Shown here: positions 7,897 to 15,666 of the stretch, piece by piece
Position numbering within the stretch: the first letter of the stretch is position 1
Layout of the letters: each line of letters begins with the position of its first letter
NCBI GenBank assembly: GCA_035473255.1
Contig: DATIOK010000055.1
Span: 1-64,000, forward strand
Origin: JAICYJ01 sp035473255
Lineage (GTDB): Bacteria > Actinomycetota > Thermoleophilia > Gaiellales > JAICJC01
DNA: 64,000 nucleotides
Direction: 5' to 3'
Translations under genes and position numbers: made by a program
The notes under the pieces: model-generated
What the model saw: the letters and a program-made list of their open reading frames with translations, nothing else
Told to the model about the DNA's origin: nothing
Databases searched by the model: none

Positions 7897-9256
7897 GCCA
7901 CCACTCCCGGAAGCTCTGCGGGGCAACGGCGGGCAGATCGCGCCCGGCCGTCCACGCCCTCATCGGGCCGGCGCCGGCCACGCGCGCGGGCAGCACGCGC
8001 GCCAGCCGCTGCGCCCGCCGGTAGCGGCCGGCGTCTGCAAACAGCCACGCCAGCGTGCGCATCGCCCGCCGCTCGGCTCCGCGCTTGGGCGTCAGGCCGC
8101 GCAGATGCACCAGCACGCGCGGGATGTCGATCTTGACCGGGCACACCTCGTAGCAGGCGCCGCATAGGCTGGAGGCGTAGGGCAGGCTGGCGGCCGCGCC
8201 GATGCCCTCGAGCTGTGGCGTCAGGATCGCCCCGATTGGCCCCGGGTAGATCGATCCGTAGGCATGTCCGCCGGTGCGCTCGTAGACCGGGCACACGTTC
8301 AGGCATGCCGAGCAGCGGATGCAGTGCAGCGCCTCGCGCCCGACCGCGTCGCGCAGCACGTCGCTGCGGCCGTTGTCGAGCAGGACGACGTGCACTTCGC
8401 CGGGGCCGTCGCCGGGCGTGACGCCGGTCCAGAGCGAGGTGTAGGGGTTCATGCGCTCGCCGGTGGAGCTGCGCGGGAGCAGCTGCATGAACACGGCCAG
8501 GTGCTCGAAGCGGGGCAGGAGCTTCTCGATCCCGACCACACTGATCAGCACCTCCGGAAGCGTGGTGCACATGCGGCCGTTTCCCTCCGACTCGAGCACG
8601 ACCAGGGTGCCGGTCTCGGCGATCGCGAAGTTGGCGCCGCTGATGCCGACGCGGGCGCGCAAGAACCGCTCGCGCAGGTGGATGCGGGCCGCCTCGGCCA
8701 GCGCAGCGGGATCGTCCGACAGGTCGTCGGGGCCGATGGTGCGCCGGAGCAGGTCGCGGATCTCGGTGCGGTTGCGGTGGATGGCCGGCACCAGGATGTG
8801 CGACGACCAGTCGCCGTCGAGCTGCAGGATCAGCTCCGCGAAGTCGGTCTCGAGCGCCTCCACTCCGCGCGCCGCAAGCGCGTCGTTGAGCCCGATCTCG
8901 TCGGTCGTGAGCGACTTCACCTTGACCACCTCATGCTCGCCGTGGTCTGCGACGATGCCCGCGACCAGGTCGTTGGCAGCGTCTCCATCGGCCGCCCAGT
9001 GCACGGTCGCACCGGCCTCGGTGGCCGCCCGCTCGAACTCGACCAAGTAGGTGTCCAGGTTGGCCATCACGTCGCGCTTGATCGCCGCACCGGCCTCGCG
9101 CAGCTGCTGCCAGTTGTCAAGCTCGTCAACGACTGCGGCCCGCTTGGCACGGATCGTGCGGGTGGCGTGGCCGAGGTTCCGCCGCAGCTGCGTGTTTCGC
9201 AGCTCCACGTGCGCGGCCTGCGGGAAGGTGGCGCCGCCGCGCCTGGCGCTGCTCAC
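7880..9256 (-). CDS. lutB: LutB-type iron-sulfur LUD-domain subunit
   Basis: 458 residues from GTG 9256, whose GTGA overlaps the lutA stop. LUD domain in the first 300 residues (GISGANFAIAETGTLVVLES), then two 4Fe-4S ferredoxin motifs CIRCSACLNVCPVY and CGACYEVCPVKIDIP, and a helical C-terminus. This is the electron-transferring central subunit of L-lactate (or related 2-hydroxy acid) oxidation. The order lutA-lutB-lutC is the standard one; what is unusual is that the operon also carries a glutamine-synthetase-like ligase in front. Confidence 0.95.
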   Translation of the reverse strand: MSSARRGGATFPQAAHVELRNTQLRRNLGHATRTIRAKRAAVVDELDNWQQLREAGAAIKRDVMANLDTYLVEFERAATEAGATVHWAADGDAANDLVAGIVADHGEHEVVKVKSLTTDEIGLNDALAARGVEALETDFAELILQLDGDWSSHILVPAIHRNRTEIRDLLRRTIGPDDLSDDPAALAEAARIHLRERFLRARVGISGANFAIAETGTLVVLESEGNGRMCTTLPEVLISVVGIEKLLPRFEHLAVFMQLLPRSSTGERMNPYTSLWTGVTPGDGPGEVHVVLLDNGRSDVLRDAVGREALHCIRCSACLNVCPVYERTGGHAYGSIYPGPIGAILTPQLEGIGAAASLPYASSLCGACYEVCPVKIDIPRVLVHLRGLTPKRGAERRAMRTLAWLFADAGRYRRAQRLARVLPARVAGAGPMRAWTAGRDLPAVAPQSFREWWHERRP

Positions 9257-9924
9257 GTCGCCGCCAGGATCTCGGCCAGGTGCAGGGTGCGCAGCGGCGA
9301 GCCGCGCCGCGACAGCCCGCCGCCGATCTGCATCAGGCAGGAGTTGTCGACGGCGGTGACGGCCTCCGCGCCGCTGCGCTCGATGGCCGACAGCTTGTCG
9401 TCGAGCATCGCCATCGACACCTCCGCGTTCTTGACCGCGAAGGTACCGCCGAAGCCGCAGCACTGATCGGCCTCGTCGATCTCGACCAGTTCCAGGCCCT
9501 CGACGGCGGCCAGCAGCCGGCCGGGCCCGTCCCCCACCCGCAGCGCGCGCAGCGAGTGACAGGTGGGGTGATATGCGACGCGTGCCCGGTACCGGGCGCC
9601 GACGTCCTCGACCCCGAGCACGCCGGTCAGGAACTGCGACAGCTCGTGCACCGGCAGGCCCGGGGCGTGCTCCAGCACGTGGCCGGCGCACGAGGCCGAC
9701 GGGGTCACGATCGCCTCTGCGCCGTCGAACACCCGCCGCATCCGCGCCGCCAGCTCCAGCCCCTGCTCGCGGTAGCCGCTGTTCATGTGCATCTGCCCGC
9801 AGCAGGTCTGCTCCGGGCGGAACTCGACGTCGTGCCCGAGCCGCTCCAGCAGCTCCACCATCGCCCTGCCGGTCTGCGGGAACAGTGTGTCGTTGAAGCA
9901 GGTGATGAAGACCGAAACTCTCAC
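9253..9924 (-). CDS. lutA: LutA-type CCG-domain Fe-S oxidoreductase subunit
   Basis: 223 residues from GTG 9924 (VRVSVFITCFNDTL); a TTG seven codons upstream is less likely. Two CCG domains of the heterodisulfide-reductase/GlpC type: TCCGQMHMNSG near residue 40 and QCCGFGGTFAVK near 150. Subunit of LutABC. It lies 27 bases downstream of the ligase gene, so it is co-transcribed with it. Confidence 0.94.
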   Translation of the reverse strand: MRVSVFITCFNDTLFPQTGRAMVELLERLGHDVEFRPEQTCCGQMHMNSGYREQGLELAARMRRVFDGAEAIVTPSASCAGHVLEHAPGLPVHELSQFLTGVLGVEDVGARYRARVAYHPTCHSLRALRVGDGPGRLLAAVEGLELVEIDEADQCCGFGGTFAVKNAEVSMAMLDDKLSAIERSGAEAVTAVDNSCLMQIGGGLSRRGSPLRTLHLAEILAAT

Positions 9925-9951
9925 GGCCCGGTCACATCCGAGCAAGGCCCG

Positions 9952-11286
9952 TTAGTAGATCTCGACGTATTCGTTTCGTTCCCAGTCGGTGACGTGGTCA
10001 TCGAAGCGGGACAGCTCGTGGCGCCGCATCACGCCGTATGCGGTGACGAAGTCGTCGCCCAGGGCGCCGGCGATCCGCACGTCCGCCTCGAGCGCCTCCA
10101 GCGACTCGCGCACCGAGGTCGGCAGCTTCGTCCGCGACTCGTCCTCCTCGGCCGGCGGATGCGCGGCCGGCTCCAGCTCGAGGCCGTCCTCGATCCCGTT
10201 CAGCCCGGCCGCCAGGATCGCCGCTCCCACCAGGTAGGGGTTCGACAAGCCGGTGGGAGCGCGGTGCTCGATGTGGCGCGACTCGGTCGTGCCGCCCTTG
10301 ATCCGGATCAGCGCCGAGCGATCCTCCAGCCCCCAGGACACGTTGGTGGGGCTGAACGTGTGCGTGCGGCGGCGCTTCATGCAGTTGACCGTCGGAGCGA
10401 GCAGCGCATAGGTGGAAGCTGCGTGGCGCAGGTTGCCGGCGATGAAGCTGCGGCATGCGGCCGAGATCCCGGCCTCGTCCGACGCATCGCCGAACGCGTT
10501 GCCACCATCGGCGACATTCAGCAGGGACACATGCGTGTGCAGCCCCGAACCGGCCGAGTCGGCGAACGGCTTGCTCATGAACGTTGCCGTATAGCCGTTC
10601 ATATGGGCGAGCTCCTTGACCGCGTTCTTGAACGAGAAGCAGCGGTCGGGGCCGCCCATGCCGCGCAACGGCAGGCACGGCAGCTCCCACTGCGAGCCCG
10701 CGTACTCGCAGTTGGCCGTGATCACCTCGAGGCCGTAGGCGTTCAGCTGCTCGACCAGCTCCTGGATGAACGGCACGTACGTGTTCCGCGTGACGTTGAA
10801 GATGTGGTAGCCCTCGAACAGCAGCTCCTGGTCGGCGGTCAGCAGGTAGAACTCGGGCTCGTAGCCGATCAGCGGCTCGTAGCCGAGCGCACGCGCGCGC
10901 TCCAGCTGCTTGCGCCAAACCCGGCGCGGCAACGCCTCGAGCGGGGTGCCGTCAGCCCACGTCGAGTCGCAGATCCAGCGCGCGGTGGCCTCGCGCCAGG
11001 GCACCACCGCGGCCGTATCCAGATCGGGCAACAGCAGCTGATCGCCGTATGCAACCTCCTCGTGATAGAGCGTCCCACCCACGACATCCGACCTGCTGTC
11101 CAGTACAGCAACGCCGCCGTACATGTTCAGCCCCGACTCGGCGTAGCCGTAGGCGCGCTCGATCGGCACCATCTTGGAACGGCTGGTGCCGTGCATGTCG
11201 GGCAGCTCGAACCGCACGAAGCGGATCCCCTGGGCGCGCCATCCGTCGAGCACCTGGGCGGCGCCGGTCGTGGTGTCAGTGGCCAC
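9952..11286 (-). CDS. Glutamine-synthetase-family gamma-glutamyl ligase
   Basis: 444 residues from GTG 11286, preceded by AAGGAGGGG. Beta-grasp N-terminus (VRFELPDMHGTSRSKMVP) and GS catalytic domain with the metal ligands in YEPEFYL, the ATP-site histidine in GSGLHTHVSL and the C-terminal IKGGTTESRHIEHR. It resembles GlnA-like enzymes acting on amines (PuuA putrescine, GmaS methylamine, IpuC isopropylamine, GlnA4 ethanolamine) more than biosynthetic GlnA: it is short and has no adenylylation-loop signature that I can see. Position between a peptidase-like gene and lutABC, opposite a glutamate-synthase-like triad, suggests catabolic gamma-glutamylation of an amine. Substrate not determinable from sequence. 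Confidence 0.85.
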   Translation of the reverse strand: MATDTTTGAAQVLDGWRAQGIRFVRFELPDMHGTSRSKMVPIERAYGYAESGLNMYGGVAVLDSRSDVVGGTLYHEEVAYGDQLLLPDLDTAAVVPWREATARWICDSTWADGTPLEALPRRVWRKQLERARALGYEPLIGYEPEFYLLTADQELLFEGYHIFNVTRNTYVPFIQELVEQLNAYGLEVITANCEYAGSQWELPCLPLRGMGGPDRCFSFKNAVKELAHMNGYTATFMSKPFADSAGSGLHTHVSLLNVADGGNAFGDASDEAGISAACRSFIAGNLRHAASTYALLAPTVNCMKRRRTHTFSPTNVSWGLEDRSALIRIKGGTTESRHIEHRAPTGLSNPYLVGAAILAAGLNGIEDGLELEPAAHPPAEEDESRTKLPTSVRESLEALEADVRIAGALGDDFVTAYGVMRRHELSRFDDHVTDWERNEYVEIY

Positions 11287-11307
11287 CTATCCCCTCCTTC
11301 CCCACGC

Positions 11308-12090
11308 TCACCCTGACGGGGGCTCGGGGGTTCCGTTGTCCCAATGGCGAACCTGCAACCCGCGCGACGCCAGCTCACGCTCGAGTCCGGCAGCTCGACC
11401 AGCATCGCACACGCAGAGCACGCCGCCCTGGCGTCCGTCGTCACGACGGAGCGCCGCCGCGAAGCGCGACGCCGGCTGCAGGTGAACGCCGCCGCCCAGC
11501 GCCGGGTACGTGTCGCGGACAGTGACGACGGCGCCGCCGCGCCCGCGCTGAACCGCCACCGGATTGACGAAGTGACCCACCGCCCAGTCCGCCGCCGGGG
11601 CGTCGTCGGCGCCGGTGTCGAGGTGGCGCTGCACCTGCCCGCGATCCGCGGACGCGCCCCACAGCGCGCCGGTGTCGATGTTTGCGATCAGCGGCATCTG
11701 CGCGTCCAGCGAGACCAGATCGGCCGCCGTCTCGGCCGTCCACGGGCCGGCCACCGGCACCGCCGCCAGGCGGCCGCTCGACAGGTGCTCGATCGCGGTC
11801 GCCAGCCCCCGCCCCGACGTGCCGGACTGAGGCCTAGGCGCGAACGGCAGGTCAAGGCGGTAGTCCAGCCGCGACTCGACGCCCGCGAGCGGCGGTGGCT
11901 CCCCGCCCTCCGGCAGCAGCGTGCCCGACTCCAGCGCCACCAGATCCTGGTCAATCGCGTCCAGGCCGGCCGCGGTCAGCACCAGCGCGCCCCAGAACGC
12001 GCCGCACAGGTTGTCCTTCTGCGGCATCAGCACGCGGTGCAGCTCGGCGGTGCGCTCGGCCCAGTCAGTGACGACGGTCGTGCTGCTCAC
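11308..12090 (-). CDS. Unrecognised protein with C39/papain-like Cys-His-Asp signature
   Basis: 260 residues from GTG 12090, which lies exactly 6 bases after TAGTCT. I do not know a named function. The N-terminus MPQKDNLCGAFWGAL (Q24, C29) looks like the Gln-x4-Cys start of C39/papain-like cysteine peptidases, and the second half has VGHFVNPV (H173) followed 20 residues later by VRDTYP (D193), the usual order and spacing of that fold's His and Asp. If correct, it would be a cysteine hydrolase or a binding protein built on that fold. First gene of the leftward operon, 21 bases before the ligase, so it may process or bind the gamma-glutamyl compound. No signal peptide. Confidence 0.65.
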   Translation of the reverse strand: MSSTTVVTDWAERTAELHRVLMPQKDNLCGAFWGALVLTAAGLDAIDQDLVALESGTLLPEGGEPPPLAGVESRLDYRLDLPFAPRPQSGTSGRGLATAIEHLSSGRLAAVPVAGPWTAETAADLVSLDAQMPLIANIDTGALWGASADRGQVQRHLDTGADDAPAADWAVGHFVNPVAVQRGRGGAVVTVRDTYPALGGGVHLQPASRFAAALRRDDGRQGGVLCVCDAGRAAGLERELASRGLQVRHWDNGTPEPPSG

Positions 12091-12120
12091 GTGGCGAGAC
12101 TATCGGAATCGCCCCCGATT

Positions 12121-12147
12121 CGCCTGTGTTCAAGGTGCACACAGGCG
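12121..12147. promoter_or_regulatory. 9-bp perfect inverted repeat in the divergent promoter region
   Basis: CGCCTGTGT (12121-12129) and ACACAGGCG (12139-12147) with a 9-base spacer, lying between the TAGTCT element of the leftward operon and the TATGCT element (12151-12156) of the regulator gene. It overlaps the expected -35 zone of the regulator promoter. Probably the operator of the regulator at 12163; inference from position and symmetry. Confidence 0.6.
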
Positions 12148-12150
12148 CGA

Positions 12151-12156
12151 TATGCT
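12151..12156 (+). promoter_or_regulatory. TATGCT -10 element of the regulator gene
   Basis: TATGCT is followed by exactly six bases and the ATG at 12163, the leaderless arrangement repeated through this window. Confidence 0.6.
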
Positions 12157-12162
12157 CGCGCC

Positions 12163-13866
12163 ATGGTGCGGGTCGAGGAGCACGCGCGCGATCTCGAGGC
12201 GATCTCGGCCCTGGCCTCGCGCGTCAACTCCAGCCTCGACCTCGACCGCGTGCTGGAGGAGGCGATCGCGGTCTGCGCCGAGCTGACCCGCTGCCAGGGC
12301 GCGCTCGTCTACCTGTGGGACTCCGAGCAGGAGCGGCTGGTGGTGCGGGGCGCGATCGAGGGCTACACCGAGTGGATCGGGCGCTTCTCGCTGGGAATGG
12401 GCGAGGGCCTGACCGGCTGGACGGCGCTCACCCGCCAGGCGGGGATCATCACCGAGCGCCCGCTGGAGGATGCGCGGTACCGGTACGTGCCCGACCTGAA
12501 CGACGAGCGCTTCCAGTCGGTGGCGACGGTGCCGGTGGTGGGCCGTTCCGGCCAGCTGCTGGGGGTGCTGACCCTGCACACCGAGGCGCCGCACGAGTTC
12601 AGCGAGTCCGATGTGACGATGCTGGAGACGATCGCCAGCCTCGTCGCAGGCGCGGTCGAGAACGCGCAGCTGCACGAGCGGGCGCTGCGCAGCGTGGACG
12701 TGTTCCGGCGGCTGGCCGACCTCTCGCACCGGATGACCTCGGCCAGCCCCCGCGAGACCATGCACCGCCTGGCGATCGCGACCATGGAGCTGCTGGACGG
12801 CTCGCTGGCAGCGCTGCTGCGGTTCGACCCGGGACGCGACCGGCTGCTGGTGGAGGCCTGGGCGTCGAGCGACCAGGCCCGCCTGGGCGGTGAGCCGATC
12901 GCAGCGACCGGCGCCTGGGCACGGCTGCTGGGCGGCGGACCGGTCAGCATCGCGCTGGACGACGCGCCCGAGCTGGCGCTGCACCCGCGGGCGCGCTCAC
13001 TGTTCGCCGCTCCGGTGCGGCTGGAGGGCCGGCCCACCGGCGTGTTGCTCTGCTTCTCGAGCGAGCGGCGCGTTCTCTCGAGCGACAACACCGAGCTGAT
13101 CGCGACCATCGCCAACCACGCCGCCCTGGCGCTCGAGGAGGACCGCCGGCGCGAGGCCGCGGCCCAGCGCACGCGCGCACGGCAGCTGTTCGAGGCGCTG
13201 CGAGCCGGCGAGTCGGTGCCGCTCGACCGGCCCCACGTGGTGGTGCTGGCAGAGGCCGCCGCGGGCGGCGATCCCGACCGGCTGTGGGGCGCGCTCGTCG
13301 AACAGCTCGCGGGCAGCTTCCCGCAGACCGTGATCGACGCCCGCGCCCACGAGCTTTCCGCGCTGGTCCCGATCGCCAGCGAGAGCTGGCGGCCGCGGCT
13401 CGAGCAGCTGCTGGCCCAGACGCTGCCCGCGGGTGCCGGCGCCGGGATCAGCGAGCCCGCCCGCGACGATCCCCAGACGGCCGTGCGTCAGGCCCGGATC
13501 GCCGCCACCATCGCCCGTGCCGGCGGCAGCGGCGTGCGCAGCTACCAGACGCTGGGCGCACAACGGCACCTGTGGACGATCTCCCGCGAGGGCGACCCCG
13601 ACCCGCTGGAGCTGGCGCTGGTGCGCCTGCAGGAGACGGATGCCCGCCGCGGCAGCCAGCTGTTCCGGACGCTCGAGGTCTACCTCGAGCAGCATGGCAA
13701 CGCGCGCCGTTCGGCCGAGGCGCTGTTCATCCACCGCAACACCCTCCGCCAGCGCCTGCGCAGGATCGGAGAGATCATCGACCGCGACGTGCGCGAGCCG
13801 GGCAGCTGGTTCGAGCTGGGGCTGGCCGTACGGCTGGTGCGGTTCCGGAGCACCGTGCAACCCTGA
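12163..13866 (+). CDS. GAF-GAF-PucR-type transcriptional regulator
   Basis: 567 residues. Two GAF sensory domains (about 15-165, starting ISALASRVNSSLDLDRVL, and 180-330), a middle region like the PucR GGDEF-related domain, and a C-terminal PucR helix-turn-helix (about 505-560: RTLEVYLEQHGNARRSAEAL then IHRNTLRQRLRRI). Proteins of this type sense small metabolites and often control purine, amine or hydroxy-acid catabolism. It stands between, and diverges from, the peptidase-like/ligase/lutABC operon, and is followed 14 bases later by the microcompartment gene run, so it very likely controls both. Confidence 0.88.
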   Translation: MVRVEEHARDLEAISALASRVNSSLDLDRVLEEAIAVCAELTRCQGALVYLWDSEQERLVVRGAIEGYTEWIGRFSLGMGEGLTGWTALTRQAGIITERPLEDARYRYVPDLNDERFQSVATVPVVGRSGQLLGVLTLHTEAPHEFSESDVTMLETIASLVAGAVENAQLHERALRSVDVFRRLADLSHRMTSASPRETMHRLAIATMELLDGSLAALLRFDPGRDRLLVEAWASSDQARLGGEPIAATGAWARLLGGGPVSIALDDAPELALHPRARSLFAAPVRLEGRPTGVLLCFSSERRVLSSDNTELIATIANHAALALEEDRRREAAAQRTRARQLFEALRAGESVPLDRPHVVVLAEAAAGGDPDRLWGALVEQLAGSFPQTVIDARAHELSALVPIASESWRPRLEQLLAQTLPAGAGAGISEPARDDPQTAVRQARIAATIARAGGSGVRSYQTLGAQRHLWTISREGDPDPLELALVRLQETDARRGSQLFRTLEVYLEQHGNARRSAEALFIHRNTLRQRLRRIGEIIDRDVREPGSWFELGLAVRLVRFRSTVQP

Positions 13867-13880
13867 CCCGAGGAGACGAG

Positions 13881-14561
13881 ATGCCCGAGTTCATCTTCAT
13901 GCTGACCCGAGACGACAAAACGATCCCGGACGCTCAGGCGGTGTTTGCAGAGGTGGCAACGGTGGGCGTCACCCACGTCGGCTGCAAGGACATCGGCCTG
14001 CCCGAGGCGGAGCTGGCGGCGTTCCTGCACTCAGCCCGCTCGGCCGGGGCGACCACCCACCTCGAGGTGGTGTCCGCCACGCCCGAAGACGAGCTGCGCT
14101 CGGCCGAGGCGGCGATGCGGGTGCACCCCGACTACCTGATCGGCGGAACGCAGGTGCGGGACGTGCAGCGCATCATCGAGGGGTCGGGGATGCGCTACTT
14201 CCCCTACATCGGCCGCATCGTCGGCCATCCCTGCCTGCTGCGGGGGACGATCGACGAGATCTGCGAGGACGCGCGCCGCGTCGAGGCGCAGGGCGTGGAC
14301 GGGATCAACCTGCTTGCATACCGCTACGACGGCGACGTCGCCGAGCTGGTGCGGCGGGTGTCGGAGACCACCAGCCTGCCCCTGATCTGCGCCGGCTCGG
14401 TCGACTCGGTGGCGCGGATCGAGCAGCTGTCGGCGCTTGGCGTGTGGGCCTTTACGGTCGGGACGGCCGCTCTCAACGGCGAGTTCGTGCCGGGCGGCGA
14501 CCTGGCCGCCCAGCTGACGGCGATCCTGGGCGCCGCGCGGGGTGCAGCCCACGCCGGATGA
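13881..14561 (+). CDS. TIM-barrel protein of unknown substrate
   Basis: 226 residues from ATG 13881 with GAGGAGACGAG just before it. The sequence shows a regular beta/alpha barrel: FIFMLTRDDKTIPDA at strand 1, GCKDIGLPEAEL, PDYLIGGTQV, YFPYIGRIVGHPCLLRG, GVDGINLLAYRYDGDV, and a C-terminal phosphate-site-like AGSVDS plus GVWAFTVGTAAL. It recalls HisA/NanE/aldolase-type barrels; relatives are sometimes labelled 4-hydroxythreonine-4-phosphate dehydrogenase, which the fold does not support. First metabolic gene after the regulator, so it may be an aldolase or epimerase feeding the pathway. Confidence 0.65.
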   Translation: MPEFIFMLTRDDKTIPDAQAVFAEVATVGVTHVGCKDIGLPEAELAAFLHSARSAGATTHLEVVSATPEDELRSAEAAMRVHPDYLIGGTQVRDVQRIIEGSGMRYFPYIGRIVGHPCLLRGTIDEICEDARRVEAQGVDGINLLAYRYDGDVAELVRRVSETTSLPLICAGSVDSVARIEQLSALGVWAFTVGTAALNGEFVPGGDLAAQLTAILGAARGAAHAG

Positions 14562-14610
14562 GCCGCGGGGCAGGCCCGGGCCGGCGGTTTCACGATACGA
14601 TCAGCCGCGC

Positions 14611-15663
14611 ATGAGGGCGGCGATATGGGACGGGCCGGGTGAGATGCACCTGGGCGAAGTCGCGGACGCGACCTGCCCCAGCGACGGCTGCCTGCTGCGC
14701 GTGACCGCCTGCGGCATCTGCGGCACCGACGTGCGTACCTTCTTCAACGGCGACCGGCGGATCCGGCCGGGCGCGGTGCTCGGGCATGAGATCTGCGGCG
14801 AGGTGCTCCAGATCGGGCCGGACGCCGGTGCCGACCTGGCGGCGGCCGTAGGCGACGTGGTGCACGTGATCTCGACGCTCTACTGCGGCCACTGCAGCCT
14901 CTGCCGCGGCGGCAACGAGCACCTCTGCCAGAACGGCGGCCTTATGGGCTTCGACTACCAGGGCGCCTACACCGAGCTGGTCGCGGTGCCGCAGGTCGCG
15001 CTGAAGAACGTGTTCGTGCTGCCCGACGGCCTGGACTCGGTGCACGCCACGTTCGCCGACCCGCTCTCGGATGCGATCTGCGGCCACAAGGACCTTGACA
15101 TCGGGCTCGAGCAGCACGTGGTCGTGATCGGCGCCGGCCCGGTCGGCACCGCGCACGTGGCGCTGGCGCTGGCGCAGGGCGCCGACCTGGTCTACCTGCT
15201 CGAGACCTCGGCCGGCCGCCTGGATCTGGCTCGCGGCGTGCTGAACGACGCGAACGTGCGCTACGTCGACACCACCGGCATCGATCCCGTGCAGTTCATC
15301 AAGGACGAGACCGGCGACGGAGCCGACCGCGTGATCGTGGCCTGCTCGAACGTGCAGGCGCAGGAGCAGGCCATGGAGATGGCGGCGCCGCGGGGCCGGG
15401 TGCTGTACTTCGGCGGGCTGCCGAAGGGCACGACCACGATCGCCTTCCCCTCCAACGTGCTGCACTACCGCGAGGTGGCGGTGCTCGGCAGCTACGCCTC
15501 GCGACACCGCGACCAGGTGCAGGCGCTGGAGATGCTGCGCCGCAACACCCACAACATCCGCGGGGTCGTGTCGGATGTCGTCTCGCTGGACGACACCGCG
15601 GCGGCCTTTCAGCGCATCCGCTCGGGTGAGGCGCTGAAGGTGGTCGTCACCCCGAACGGCTGA
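14611..15663 (+). CDS. Zinc-dependent alcohol dehydrogenase (MDR family)
   Basis: 350 residues from ATG 14611. Catalytic zinc ligands in ACGICGTDV and the GHEICGEV histidine/glutamate, structural zinc site CGHCSLCRGGNEHLC (four Cys, about residues 92-105), and a Rossmann motif VVIGAGPVGTAHVALALAQG. The sorbitol/threonine-dehydrogenase branch is the nearest by pattern. It would oxidise a polyol, amino alcohol or diol, or reduce an aldehyde, using NAD(P). Followed after 3 bases by the FGGY kinase. Confidence 0.9.
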   Translation: MRAAIWDGPGEMHLGEVADATCPSDGCLLRVTACGICGTDVRTFFNGDRRIRPGAVLGHEICGEVLQIGPDAGADLAAAVGDVVHVISTLYCGHCSLCRGGNEHLCQNGGLMGFDYQGAYTELVAVPQVALKNVFVLPDGLDSVHATFADPLSDAICGHKDLDIGLEQHVVVIGAGPVGTAHVALALAQGADLVYLLETSAGRLDLARGVLNDANVRYVDTTGIDPVQFIKDETGDGADRVIVACSNVQAQEQAMEMAAPRGRVLYFGGLPKGTTTIAFPSNVLHYREVAVLGSYASRHRDQVQALEMLRRNTHNIRGVVSDVVSLDDTAAAFQRIRSGEALKVVVTPNG

Positions 15664-15666
15664 CGC

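Noticed and set aside
11344..12162. Upstream extension of the GAF-PucR gene to 840 residues
   Set aside because: The extra 273 codons run antisense to the peptidase-like gene and through the divergent promoter; TATGCT six bases before ATG 12163 marks the true start.
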